This document shows, in pieces, positions 1-13,507 of a stretch of DNA of 63,223 nt. Numbering within the stretch: position 1 is the stretch's first letter; every line of letters begins with the position of its first letter. Origin of the DNA: Halomonas saccharevitans. GTDB lineage: Bacteria; Pseudomonadota; Gammaproteobacteria; Pseudomonadales; Halomonadaceae. Under the pieces are notes generated by a model. The model made no database searches. It saw only the letters and a program-made list of their open reading frames with translations, and was not told the DNA's origin. A program made the translations under genes and the position numbers. The stretch lies in NCBI RefSeq assembly GCF_900116405.1, contig NZ_FPAQ01000023.1:1-63223 (forward strand). The letters are read 5' to 3'.

Positions 1-221
1 TGGCTCAGCTGGCGGATCAGCGTGTCGATGGCCGTGGGCTCATTGGCGATCTCACCACGAAACTCCGGCTCATGCCGTCCCGCCTCGGCGATGGATACCG
101 CAATGCTGGCCTTATGCACATCCAGCCCGATATAGGCGGCATGGACGTCGCTGGCGGCGCTGAGCCGCTCGGCGGCAGTGCGCTCCACAACGACCTGCTG
201 AGTTGCGTTAGACTGTGTCAT
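1..221 (-). CDS. IS110-family transposase, N-terminal part (truncated by window edge)
   Basis: The frame starts at the ATG read from 221 to 219 and runs off the left edge. After about 30 variable residues it reads YIGLDVHKASIAVSIAEAG, the RuvC-like N-terminal motif of IS110-family DEDD transposases; the Asp of GLDVHK is the first catalytic acid. A purine-rich GGGAGG lies just upstream of the ATG, but part of it falls in a hairpin arm (222-229 pairs with 291-298). The protein is identical over the shared length to the right-hand copy. The transposase domain around the catalytic Ser is not visible, so activity cannot be judged. Confidence 0.85.
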   Translation of the reverse strand, partial: MTQSNATQQVVVERTAAERLSAASDVHAAYIGLDVHKASIAVSIAEAGRHEPEFRGEIANEPTAIDTLIRQLS

Positions 222-298
222 GACCTGCCTCCCTCAATAGTGGCTCTGTGTTGTTGCCCAACCTCAACGTAACCCACGACGTTGAGGAGGGGCAGGTC
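222..298 (-). other. Nested inverted repeats in the IS leader (left copy)
   Basis: On the minus strand GACCTGCC (298-291) pairs with GGCAGGTC (229-222), which touches the transposase ATG. Inside, CCTCAACGT (287-279) pairs with ACGTTGAGG (270-262) around an 8-nt loop. As RNA this would fold next to the ribosome-binding site. It could limit transposase translation or be a subterminal repeat of the element. It is identical to the right copy. Confidence 0.6.
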
Positions 299-310
299 AA
301 TCCATCATGT

Positions 311-462
311 CTACGCCAGGGGTGAGGAGGATTCCTCCGAACGGGCTGGCCATGGATGGCCAGCACCGGTCCTGCAAGTGGAGCAGGATGCGAGAGCGCC
401 GCAGGGCGTCGGTAGCGCCCATGGAGGGTTTCACAGCGCCTCCTTGGAGGCCTATCGCCGGA
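311..462 (-). repeat. Dispersed palindromic repeat, long form, copy 1 (IS-interrupted)
   Basis: Read on the minus strand it goes AGGCGCTGTGAAACCCTCC, TGGGCGCTACCGACGCCC, a GC-rich middle, then the palindromes GCTGGCCATCCATGGCCAGC and GGAGGAATCCTCC, ending CACCCCTGGCGTAG. It aligns almost base for base with copies at about 4926-5066 and 62153-62299. In those the sequence continues past the final G; here the IS begins instead. Confidence 0.8.
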
Positions 463-568
463 AAAGCCGCGGATCAGGGCTTGTGCCGGTTCAACCCGCC
501 CCGGTCGCCTTGACCGGGGCCTCGCGTTACCATAGCGGCCATTCGAGAGTCAGCAGAGTCCCGCTTTC

Positions 569-1594
569 ATGACCGCACCGTCCGACAAGACCCGTGTCCT
601 CACCGGCATCACCACCACCGGCACGCCCCACCTGGGCAACTACGTGGGGGCGATCAAGCCCGCCATTGCGGCGAGCCAGGATCCGTCCGTCCAGTCCTAC
701 TACTTCCTCGCCGACCTGCATGCGCTGATCAAGTGCCCGGATCCGCGGCGGGTGCAGGAGTCGCGCCTGGAGATCGCCGCCACCTGGCTGGCGCTGGGGC
801 TGGATACCGATAACGCCATCTTCTACCGCCAGTCGGACGTGCCGGAGATCCCGGAGCTGACCTGGATGCTCTCCTGCGTCTGCGCCAAGGGCCTGATGAA
901 CCGCGCCCACGCCTACAAGGCGGCGGTGGCCGAGAACGAGGCCGCCGGCAATCAGGATCCGGACAAGGGCATCACCATGGGGCTGTTCGGCTATCCGGTG
1001 CTGATGGCGGCTGACATCCTGATGTTCAACGCTCACAAGGTGCCGGTGGGCCGCGACCAGATCCAGCACATCGAGATGGCGCGCGACATCGGCGGGCGCT
1101 TCAATCACCTCTACAAGGGGCAGTACTTCACCCAGCCCGAGGCGGTGGTCGACGAGCAGGTCGAGGTGCTGGGCGGCCTCGATGGACGCAAGATGTCCAA
1201 GAGCTACGACAACACCATCCCGCTGTTCGCCTCCGAGAAGAAGCTCCAGAAGCTGGTGCGCAAGATCAAGACCAACTCCCTGGAGCCCGGCGAGCCCAAG
1301 GACCCGGCGAGCTGCACGCTGTTCCAGATCTTCTCGGCCTTCGCGACGGCCGACGAGACCGAGGCCATGCGTGGCGAGTACGCCAACGGCATCGGCTGGG
1401 GCGAGGCCAAGAACCGTGTCTTCGAGCTGCTCAACGAGCAGCTGCGCGAGCCCCGCGAGCGCTATCAGGGGCTGATGGAGGATCCCGGTCATATCGAGCA
1501 AGTGCTGCTCCAGGGCGCCGAGCGGGCCCGTGCCGAGGCGGCGCCCTTCATGGATCGCCTGCGCCAGGCGGCGGGGCTCGGCCGCTTCGTCTAA
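569..1594 (+). CDS. trpS: Tryptophanyl-tRNA synthetase
   Basis: Class I aminoacyl-tRNA synthetase that activates tryptophan and charges tRNA-Trp in the cytoplasm. The 341-residue product has the HIGH-type signature TPHLGNY at residues 19-25 and an intact KMSKS loop (208-212, within GRKMSKSYDN), the two ATP-binding motifs of the family. The length fits full-length bacterial TrpRS and the Rossmann domain and C-terminal helical part are uninterrupted. It stands alone with its own Rho-independent terminator directly downstream. The ATG at 569 was chosen because homology begins within a few residues of it. Confidence 0.95.
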   Translation: MTAPSDKTRVLTGITTTGTPHLGNYVGAIKPAIAASQDPSVQSYYFLADLHALIKCPDPRRVQESRLEIAATWLALGLDTDNAIFYRQSDVPEIPELTWMLSCVCAKGLMNRAHAYKAAVAENEAAGNQDPDKGITMGLFGYPVLMAADILMFNAHKVPVGRDQIQHIEMARDIGGRFNHLYKGQYFTQPEAVVDEQVEVLGGLDGRKMSKSYDNTIPLFASEKKLQKLVRKIKTNSLEPGEPKDPASCTLFQIFSAFATADETEAMRGEYANGIGWGEAKNRVFELLNEQLREPRERYQGLMEDPGHIEQVLLQGAERARAEAAPFMDRLRQAAGLGRFV

Positions 1595-1643
1595 GCGTTG
1601 TTAAGCGTCGTCTAAGCGTCGCCTGAGCCATGCTCACGGCCTC

Positions 1644-1674
1644 GGGCCGGGCCCCTTGTGGGCCCGGCCCTTTT
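1644..1674 (+). terminator. Rho-independent terminator of trpS
   Basis: GGGCCGGGCCC (1644-1654), loop CTTGT, GGGCCCGGCCC (1660-1670), then TTTT. It is an 11-bp GC stem 50 bases after the trpS stop. Confidence 0.85.
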
Positions 1675-1785
1675 ATTGCCGGATCGAATGAAAACCATCC
1701 ATACGATGATTTCACGTTCTGCTCCGGATTCGTTAGTCTGCGCGCTAACCTGACCACTGATCCAGACGCCTCCGGAGGCTCCGTC

Positions 1786-2994
1786 ATGAGTGAACTTGCC
1801 CTGTCGCGGCGCTCCCGTCTGACCCTGCCGACCCTCGCCGCCGCCGGCCTGCTGCTGGGAGCGCTGGCCGTGGGCAGCGCCTTCGGCGCCCGTATAGGGG
1901 GGCTGATGGTGGTGGGGGGGCTGCTCGGCATGGTGCTCTACCACGCCGCCTTCGGCTTCACCTCCGCCTGGCGGGTCTTCATCACCGAGCGTCGCGGCCG
2001 CGGCCTGCGCGCGCAGATGCTGATGCTGGCCATCGCCGTGGCGCTGTTCTTCCCAGTGCTCTCGGACGGCAGCCTGTTCGGCCAGTCCGTCACCGGTTTC
2101 GTGGCGCCCATCGGCGTGTCGGTGATCGTCGGCGCCTTCCTGTTCGGGCTCGGCATGCAGCTGGGCGGCGGCTGCGCCTCCGGTACCCTGTTCACGGCCG
2201 GGGGCGGCAACGCCCGCATGCTGATCACCCTGCTGTTCTTCGTGGTCGGCTCGGTGATCGGCACGGCCCACTTCGCCTGGTGGCAGAGCCTGCCAGCTTT
2301 CCAGCCGGTCTCGCTGGTCAAGACCGCCGGTGCCGGCGGCGGCATCGCGATCAGTGTTGCGCTGTTCGCCGCCATCGCGGGGCTTACCGTGGTGATGGAG
2401 CGTCGCCGCCACGGCCAGCTGGAGCAGGCGCCTCGGGTCGATGTCGGCAATCGGCGCTGGCTCACCGGCCCCTGGCCGCTGCTGGCCGGCGCCGTGGCGC
2501 TGGCGCTGCTCAACTTCGCCACCCTGTCGCTCGCCGGCCGCCCCTGGGGGGTGACCTCGGCCTTCGCGCTCTGGGGCGCCAAGGGCTTCGAGCTGCTGGG
2601 CGGCGACGTCGGCCAGTGGGGCTACTGGCAGGCCCCATGGAACGCCAGGGCGCTCGAGGCCAGCGTGTGGGGGGACATCACCACGGTGATGAACGTCGGC
2701 ATCATGGTCGGCGCCCTGGTGGCAGCGTCGCTCGCCGGCAAGTTCGCCCCCAGCCTGCGCATCCCGGCGCGCTCGGTGCTCGCCGCGGTGATCGGCGGCA
2801 TCCTGCTGGGCTACGGGGCTCGCCTGGCGTTCGGCTGCAACATCGGCGCCTATTTTGGCGGCATCGCCTCCGGCAGCCTGCATGGCTGGGTGTGGCTGGT
2901 GGCGGCCTTCGCGGGCAACATGCTCGGGGTCAAACTGCGGCCCTTCTTCTTCGACGGGCGTGCCGCCCGGGTGTCGACAGCGAAGGGCTGCTGA
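1786..2994 (+). CDS. YeeE/YedE family inner-membrane transporter (thiosulfate uptake type)
   Basis: A 402-residue, very hydrophobic protein with about nine to ten predicted membrane helices. It carries the paired cysteine motifs of the YeeE/YedE (TsuA) family: [15 protein letters not shown] in the first half and [15 protein letters not shown] near the C-terminus. In characterised members these cysteines line the thiosulfate path, so sulfur-compound import is the likely role; the exact substrate is inferred. The start [10 protein letters not shown] follows GGAGG at good spacing; an upstream in-frame extension would be mostly non-hydrophobic leader and is rejected. No tusA-like partner gene is adjacent. 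A terminator hairpin follows. Confidence 0.8.
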   Translation: MSELALSRRSRLTLPTLAAAGLLLGALAVGSAFGARIGGLMVVGGLLGMVLYHAAFGFTSAWRVFITERRGRGLRAQMLMLAIAVALFFPVLSDGSLFGQSVTGFVAPIGVSVIVGAFLFGLGMQLGGGCASGTLFTAGGGNARMLITLLFFVVGSVIGTAHFAWWQSLPAFQPVSLVKTAGAGGGIAISVALFAAIAGLTVVMERRRHGQLEQAPRVDVGNRRWLTGPWPLLAGAVALALLNFATLSLAGRPWGVTSAFALWGAKGFELLGGDVGQWGYWQAPWNARALEASVWGDITTVMNVGIMVGALVAASLAGKFAPSLRIPARSVLAAVIGGILLGYGARLAFGCNIGAYFGGIASGSLHGWVWLVAAFAGNMLGVKLRPFFFDGRAARVSTAKGC

Positions 2995-3019
2995 GCCGCG
3001 TTTTCGTCTGCATCCAAGG

Positions 3020-3042
3020 CGCCCCGGCCCCCGGCCGGGGCG
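3020..3042 (+). terminator. Terminator hairpin after the YeeE/YedE gene
   Basis: CGCCCCGGCC (3020-3029), a 3-nt loop, GGCCGGGGCG (3033-3042), then TCGTTGTTTT. It is a perfect 10-bp GC stem with a loose T-tract. Confidence 0.7.
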
Positions 3043-3127
3043 TCGTTGTTTTCGGCGTGGTAGAGTGTCGCCAAAGGCGCCGGTAGAGCGCCAACGGCCC
3101 GTTCCAGTCACCCTATCGAGGCGAGAG

Positions 3128-4807
3128 ATGACCATCGAACACAAGCGCGCCCTCTACATTCCCTATGCCGGTCCACCGCTGCTCGAGATGCCGCTGCTCA
3201 ACAAGGGCAGTGCCTTCACCCGTGAGGAGCGCCTGGAGTTCAACCTGATCGGGCTGCTGCCACAGAATGTGGAGACCATCGAGGAACAGGCGGAACGGGC
3301 CTATCGGCAGTACAGCCAGTGCCAGAACGACCTCGACAAGCACATCTACCTGCGGGCGATCCAGGACGACAACGAGACCCTCTACTACCGGCTGGTCTCC
3401 GAGCATCTCGAGGAGATGCTGCCGATCATCTACACCCCCACTGTCGGCAAGGCGTGCGAGGAGTTCTCCAACATCTATCGCAACCACCGCGGTCTCTTCA
3501 TCGCCTATCCCGACCGCGATCGCATGGACGACATCCTCAGGAGCTCCACCAAGGACAACGTCAAGGTGATCGTGGTCACCGACGGCGAGCGCATCCTGGG
3601 GTTGGGCGACCAGGGCATCGGCGGCATGGGCATCCCCATCGGCAAGCTGGCGCTCTACACCGCCTGTGGCGGTATCAGCCCGGCCTATACCCAGCCGATC
3701 ATGCTCGACGTGGGCACCAACAACCAGGCGCTGCTCGACGATCCCATGTACATGGGCTGGCGCCACCGGCGGGTCTCTCAGGAAGAGTACGACGCCTTCA
3801 TGGCGGAGTTCATCACCGCGGTTAAGCGCCGCTGGCCGAACGCGCTGCTGCAGTTCGAGGACTTCGCCCAGGCCAACGCCCTGCCGCTGCTGGATCGCTA
3901 TCGTGACCAGCTGTGCTGCTTCAACGACGACGTCCAGGGCACGGCCTCGGTGGTGGTGGGCACCCTGATGGCGGCCTGCCAGGCGCGCGACGAGGGCATC
4001 GGCCAGCAGCGAGTGGTGTTCGTGGGCGCCGGCTCCGCCGGCTGCGGCATCGCCGAGCAGGTGGTGGTGGCCATGCAGGCCGAGGGGCTGACCGAGAAGG
4101 AGGCGCGCTCGCGCATCTACATGGTCGATCGCGAGGGACTGGTCACCAATGAGCAGGCCTGGCTGCGCGACTTCCAGGGGCGCCTCGCCCACGACCCGGC
4201 CCTGGTGGCCGAGTGGGAAGGCCAGTCGCTGCTCGAGGTGGTACGCCGGATCGAACCCACGGTGCTGATCGGGGTCTGTGGCATGCCGGGCATCTTCACC
4301 GAGGAGGTGGTGCGCGCCATGCACGCCAACTGCGAGATGCCGCTGATCATGCCGCTCTCCAACCCCACCTCGCGGGCCGAGGCGGTGCCTGAGGACGTGA
4401 TCCGCTGGACCGATGGCCAGGCCCTGGTCGCCACCGGCAGTCCCTTCCCGCCGGTCGAGCACGACGGCCGGAGCATTCCCATCGCCCAGTGCAACAACGC
4501 CTACATCTTCCCGGGCATCGGCCTGGGCGTGGTGGCGGCCGGGGCGAAGCGGGTCACCGATGCCATGCTGATGGCCTCGTCCCGAGCGCTGGCCCGCGAG
4601 GCGCCGCTGGTCAAGGAAGGGAAGGGCGCGCTGCTGCCGCCGCTCTCACAGATTCGCGAGCTCTCCAAGGCGATCGCCTTCGACGTCGCCGCCCAGGCCC
4701 AGGGCGAGGGCGTGGCGCTGAAGACCAACGGCATCAAGCTGCGCCAGGCCATCGAGCGCAACAGCTGGACGCCGGAGTATCGGCGCTATCGTCGCCGCTC
4801 CTTCTGA
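3128..4807 (+). CDS. maeA: NAD-dependent malic enzyme
   Basis: Oxidatively decarboxylates malate to pyruvate, linking the TCA cycle to pyruvate and acetyl-CoA supply. The 559-residue protein has the large-subunit malic enzyme layout: an N-terminal malic domain with [13 protein letters not shown] and [15 protein letters not shown], the metal-binding segment [21 protein letters not shown], and the NAD-binding [12 protein letters not shown]. Its length and these motifs match the SfcA/MaeA type rather than the longer NADP MaeB type. SD-like GAGGCGAGAG lies just before ATG 3128. It is a monocistronic gene between two terminators. NAD preference is inferred from the family. Confidence 0.93.
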   Translation: MTIEHKRALYIPYAGPPLLEMPLLNKGSAFTREERLEFNLIGLLPQNVETIEEQAERAYRQYSQCQNDLDKHIYLRAIQDDNETLYYRLVSEHLEEMLPIIYTPTVGKACEEFSNIYRNHRGLFIAYPDRDRMDDILRSSTKDNVKVIVVTDGERILGLGDQGIGGMGIPIGKLALYTACGGISPAYTQPIMLDVGTNNQALLDDPMYMGWRHRRVSQEEYDAFMAEFITAVKRRWPNALLQFEDFAQANALPLLDRYRDQLCCFNDDVQGTASVVVGTLMAACQARDEGIGQQRVVFVGAGSAGCGIAEQVVVAMQAEGLTEKEARSRIYMVDREGLVTNEQAWLRDFQGRLAHDPALVAEWEGQSLLEVVRRIEPTVLIGVCGMPGIFTEEVVRAMHANCEMPLIMPLSNPTSRAEAVPEDVIRWTDGQALVATGSPFPPVEHDGRSIPIAQCNNAYIFPGIGLGVVAAGAKRVTDAMLMASSRALAREAPLVKEGKGALLPPLSQIRELSKAIAFDVAAQAQGEGVALKTNGIKLRQAIERNSWTPEYRRYRRRSF

Positions 4808-4828
4808 GCGGATTCCGGGCATGAAATA

Positions 4829-4858
4829 GGCCCCGCCGGTTTTCCGGCGGGGCCTTTT
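4829..4858 (+). terminator. Rho-independent terminator of maeA
   Basis: GGCCCCGCCGG (4829-4839), loop TTTT, CCGGCGGGGCC (4844-4854), then TTTT. It is a perfect 11-bp stem 20 bases after the maeA stop. Confidence 0.9.
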
Positions 4859-4925
4859 CGTTGCTCGTCATGGTGGAAGGGCTCGGGCTCTTTCGGCGAC
4901 AGGCCCGGGGGTGCCGGACCATCGA

Positions 4926-5066
4926 TGAGGCGCTGTGACCCCACCCCTGGGCGCTACCGATGCCCTGCGTCACTTTCGCATCCTGCTCCGCTAGCAGGGC
5001 CGGTGCTGGCCATCCATGGCCAGCCCGTTCGGAGGAATCCTCCTCACCCTTGGCATCGGACCCCCT
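4926..5066 (+). repeat. Dispersed palindromic repeat, long form, copy 2
   Basis: It begins GAGGCGCTGTGACCCC, continues TGGGCGCTACCGATGCCC, and contains GCTGGCCATCCATGGCCAGC and GGAGGAATCCTCC, ending CACCCTTGGCATCGGACCCC. It fills most of the gap between the maeA terminator and the acnA stop and has no coding potential of its own. Confidence 0.8.
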
Positions 5067-5103
5067 CTTAGGCCTGTCCCCGACAGCCTCTCGCCCGTTG
5101 GTG

Positions 5104-7848
<2,745 letters not shown>

Positions 7849-8032
7849 GCTGTCTGTCCTCCTTTCGCATCGCGGGGAGTAGGGGGCACCATCCTGGCAC
7901 CTCCTCGGTACATGGTCATGATAGAAGGCGTTTTCAAGCGCTGCCCGGGACCGGCAGTGGCCGGACGCCCTTGAAATGGCGGGCCTGGCCCTCCATATTG
8001 CTGCAACATCACACGAGGGCGGTGAACGTCGA

Positions 8033-9329
<1,297 letters not shown>

Positions 9330-9341
9330 TAGCGCCAAGTC

Positions 9342-9367
9342 GTAAGCGCCGAGCGCCAAGCTGACAA
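9342..9367 (+). repeat. AGCGCCG-type intergenic motif after trxB
   Basis: GTAAGCGCCGAGCGCCAAGCTGACAAG lies just after the trxB stop. Almost the same phrase follows the elbB stop at 56956-56986, and its reverse complement forms the tandem array at 9470-9525. Confidence 0.6.
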
Positions 9368-9397
9368 GTGCCCGCAGAGTTGTTGGTGCTGAAACAA

Positions 9398-9436
9398 CAT
9401 TGACCCCGTTGGTTGTGAAAGCCAACGGGGTCAATG
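9398..9436 (+). terminator. Long hairpin between trxB and slyX, probable bidirectional terminator
   Basis: CATTGACCCCGTTGG (9398-9412), a 9-nt loop, CCAACGGGGTCAATG (9422-9436): a perfect 15-bp stem between convergent genes. It lacks a clear T-tract, so termination is inferred from position and stability. Confidence 0.6.
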
Positions 9437-9469
9437 GTTGATGCAAGCCGGGCCTAAGCGATGATTCTG

Positions 9470-9525
9470 CGGCGCTCGGCGCTCGGCGCTCGGCGCTCGG
9501 CGCTCGGCGCTCGGCGCTCGGCGCT
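9470..9525. repeat. Tandem array of eight perfect CGGCGCT heptamers
   Basis: Eight consecutive identical 7-mers (CGGCGCT on plus, AGCGCCG on minus) end six bases before the slyX stop codon region. It is non-coding. The unit also occurs as a short dispersed motif after trxB and elbB. Confidence 0.9.
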
Positions 9526-9530
9526 TGTGG

Positions 9531-9776
9531 CTAGTAGTGCGGCGGCCGCTCGTCCTCGGGGCGGGAGGCCGCCGCATCGCCCTCCTGCAGTGTCCGCTGC
9601 TGGTCGCGCAGCCGCTCCTGCATCAGCGCATTGATCCGCTCGAGCTGGGTCAGGCGCCGTTCCTGGCCGGCCACGGCCTCGTCCAGGGTGTCGAGCCAGT
9701 GCTCCTGGTAGGCGATCCGGCTCTCGAGGGCCTCCAGGCGGCGGGCCAGCTCGTCAGGCGTCGTTGCATCGCTCAT
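9531..9776 (-). CDS. slyX: SlyX family protein
   Basis: An 81-residue, highly charged coiled-coil protein. It has the family's heptad pattern: [20 protein letters not shown], then [12 protein letters not shown] and a proline-rich C-terminus ending PPHY, the usual SlyX tail. The biochemical role of SlyX is unknown. The start MSDATTPDE was chosen because it gives normal family length; upstream sequence in frame is the divergent intergenic region. It is transcribed divergently from the membrane cold-shock-domain gene. Confidence 0.85.
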   Translation of the reverse strand: MSDATTPDELARRLEALESRIAYQEHWLDTLDEAVAGQERRLTQLERINALMQERLRDQQRTLQEGDAAASRPEDERPPHY

Positions 9777-9875
9777 GATAGAATCCTTGTGCTGCGTGTC
9801 GCCGTTCATCGTGGCACCTTCATGCATGAGGGTCCCTTTCTTCCTTTCACCACTATTAGAGAGTTTTACAGGTCC

Positions 9876-10340
9876 ATGAATCGAAAGGTCGTGTTTCGTT
9901 GCAGTCTCATCAGCCTGCTGCTGGCCGCTCCGGCGCCGCTGCTGATCGCCCTGCTCGTCCATCTCACCGGCGGCGTGTTGTCCCGTGAGCTGTTTGCCAG
10001 TCTCGAGGTCGGCGGCGTTGCCGCGGTCTATTTTGCCACCGCGGTCGCGGTGTTCCTGGTGCTGCTGATCGCCACCCTGGCGCTCAACGCGCTGACGCCG
10101 CAATTGGTCAACCTGGCCGAGGTCGAGGACGACGATCGCGAGATCGGCGAGGTCAAGTGGTTCAACGTCAACAAGGGTTACGGCTTCATCACCCGCGACG
10201 ACGGCGAGGATGTCTTCGTGCACTTCCGAGCCATTCGCGGGCGCGGGCATCGCACCCTGGCCGAGGGCCAGAAGGTGCGCTACCACGTCATCCAGAATGA
10301 GCGGGGGCTGCAGGCCGACGACGTCACCGTGATTACGTGA
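9876..10340 (+). CDS. Membrane-anchored cold-shock-domain protein
   Basis: 154 residues in two parts. The N-terminal half has two predicted membrane helices (about 11-31 and 46-72); the C-terminal half is a complete cold-shock domain (about 90-154). The nucleic-acid-binding motifs are intact: KGYGFI (RNP1, about 100-105) and VFVHF (RNP2, about 113-117), with GEVKWFN at the domain start. Cold-shock domains bind single-stranded RNA or DNA, so this would tether that activity to the inner membrane, domain probably cytoplasmic. The topology and role are inferred. The short acidic linker [10 protein letters not shown] separates the parts. It is a real fusion in one uninterrupted frame. Confidence 0.85.
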   Translation: MNRKVVFRCSLISLLLAAPAPLLIALLVHLTGGVLSRELFASLEVGGVAAVYFATAVAVFLVLLIATLALNALTPQLVNLAEVEDDDREIGEVKWFNVNKGYGFITRDDGEDVFVHFRAIRGRGHRTLAEGQKVRYHVIQNERGLQADDVTVIT

Positions 10341-10496
10341 ATCGAAGCGCCTGCGCTCGCCCAGGCGTTGTTGGAAGCGCGACGCGAGATGCTCATTTAC
10401 TAACGTAAACTCCGCTCTCTCGCCGCGCTCCCGCCTAGCCTGGCCATCGCTCGGCAGCTTCTAGCTTGTAAACACCGCTGATTTCAAGCCTTTCAT

Positions 10497-10526
10497 GACA
10501 GCGCCCCGCCTCGGTGGGGCGTTGTC
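10497..10526. terminator. Imperfect palindrome downstream of the 10549-10935 gene
   Basis: GACAGCGCCCCGCC (10497-10510) faces GGTGGGGCGTTGTC (10513-10526), a near-perfect stem between convergent genes. Termination is inferred; there is no T-tract. Confidence 0.45.
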
Positions 10527-10548
10527 GCGTCTGGGCCATGGGGCGGGC

Positions 10549-10935
10549 TCACTGCCCGGAGTCGGGCCAGTCGATCGGCTGTTCGGTGCCGTCGGGCAGC
10601 ACCTGCATGAAGCGGTCCGGATCGTCGCCGGGCTGCCAGCCGCCCAGCGAGCAGCGCACCTCGCACTCCAGCCGTCGGGCGGCCTCGCGGGCGCACTCGG
10701 CGTCTGTCGCCCAGGGCGTGTGCGAGCTGTCGAACCACAGGCTGGCGAAGCCGTCGGCGGCCTTCTCCATCAGCAGCACCGGCACCGGCGTCACGTCCGT
10801 CCCGCCGCGGGTGCGCCACTGGCGCTTGCCGGCCGGGGCCAGCGCCTCGGCGCCGATGGCCTCGGCGAGCCAGGCGTTCAGGCGCGCAATGTCGCCGCGG
10901 GCCAGATAGATCTCGATATCGGGATAGGATTCCAT
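10549..10935 (-). CDS. Hypothetical protein downstream of dapE
   Basis: 128 residues, acidic, soluble, with no signal peptide or membrane segment. It starts MESYPDIEIYLARGD 7 bases after the dapE stop, so it is the last gene of the dap cluster. The middle reads SLWFDSSHTPWATDAECA and the C-terminus is tryptophan- and aspartate-rich. I do not recognise a named domain. Codon use and GC bias match its neighbours, and the tight spacing argues that it is translated. A link to diaminopimelate metabolism would be only positional inference. Confidence 0.65.
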   Translation of the reverse strand: MESYPDIEIYLARGDIARLNAWLAEAIGAEALAPAGKRQWRTRGGTDVTPVPVLLMEKAADGFASLWFDSSHTPWATDAECAREAARRLECEVRCSLGGWQPGDDPDRFMQVLPDGTEQPIDWPDSGQ

Positions 10936-10942
10936 GGGTGCC

Positions 10943-13127
<2,185 letters not shown>

Positions 13128-13168
13128 GGGGGTGTCCTCTGAAAGCGTGGGGAGGGGCACTTGGGCCC

Positions 13169-13507
13169 CTAGAGTGAGTCGTAGTCGCCGTCGCGGTAGC
13201 CGACGAGGATCTCGTCGCCGTTCTCCAGCAGCGGTCGCTTGAGCAGGGTGGGGTGCGCCAGCAGCAGCTCGCGGGCCGAGTTGGCGTCGAGGTTCTCCTT
13301 CTCCTCGTCGTCGAGCTGGCGCCAGGTGGTGCTGCGCTTGTTGAGCACCTCCATGAGCGGCACCCGGTGCAGGATGTGCTCCAGCAGCGGGGCCGAGAGG
13401 CCGTCCTCGCGCAGGTCGTGGACCTGGAAGGGCATGCCCACACCCTCCAGGGCCTTGCGCGCGCGGCGGCAGGTGTCGCAGTTCTTGATCACATAGAGCG
13501 TCAGCAT
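13169..13507 (-). CDS. Spx/MgsR-ArsC family thioredoxin-fold protein
   Basis: 112 residues with an N-terminal CxxC in IKNCDTCRRARKALEG and the C-terminal ArsC-family signature LLLAHPTLLKRPLLENGDEILVGY. This is the YffB-like branch of the ArsC/Spx family; such proteins resemble arsenate reductase but have no proven substrate. It overlaps the dapC stop by a few bases and lies 41 bases upstream of dapD, so it is co-transcribed within the dap cluster, as its homologues commonly are. A redox or glutathione-dependent role is inferred from the fold only. Confidence 0.85.
   Translation of the reverse strand: MLTLYVIKNCDTCRRARKALEGVGMPFQVHDLREDGLSAPLLEHILHRVPLMEVLNKRSTTWRQLDDEEKENLDANSARELLLAHPTLLKRPLLENGDEILVGYRDGDYDSL

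Larger units (their letters stand above)
1..316 (-). mobile_element. IS110-family insertion sequence, 5' end (left copy, partial)
   Basis: Bases 1-316 are the exact reverse complement of 62879-63194, so the same element lies at both window ends, each transposase reading outward. Identity stops at 316/317. Inward of the junction lies a copy of the window's dispersed palindromic repeat, which runs intact up to the shared GCGTAG and is then replaced by IS sequence. Only the 5' end of the element is present; the rest lies outside the window. Confidence 0.85.

Noticed and set aside
72..272. A 66-codon frame opposite the IS transposase, repeated at 62923-63123
   Set aside because: It duplicates only because the IS duplicates; it is antisense to the transposase and its hairpin leader.
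1612..3144. A 510-codon minus-strand frame opposite the YeeE/YedE gene
   Set aside because: Gly/Gln/His/Arg-rich shadow; the plus-strand membrane protein has clear family motifs and SD.
9470..9525. The heptamer array as a CRISPR
   Set aside because: Units are contiguous 7-mers with no spacers.
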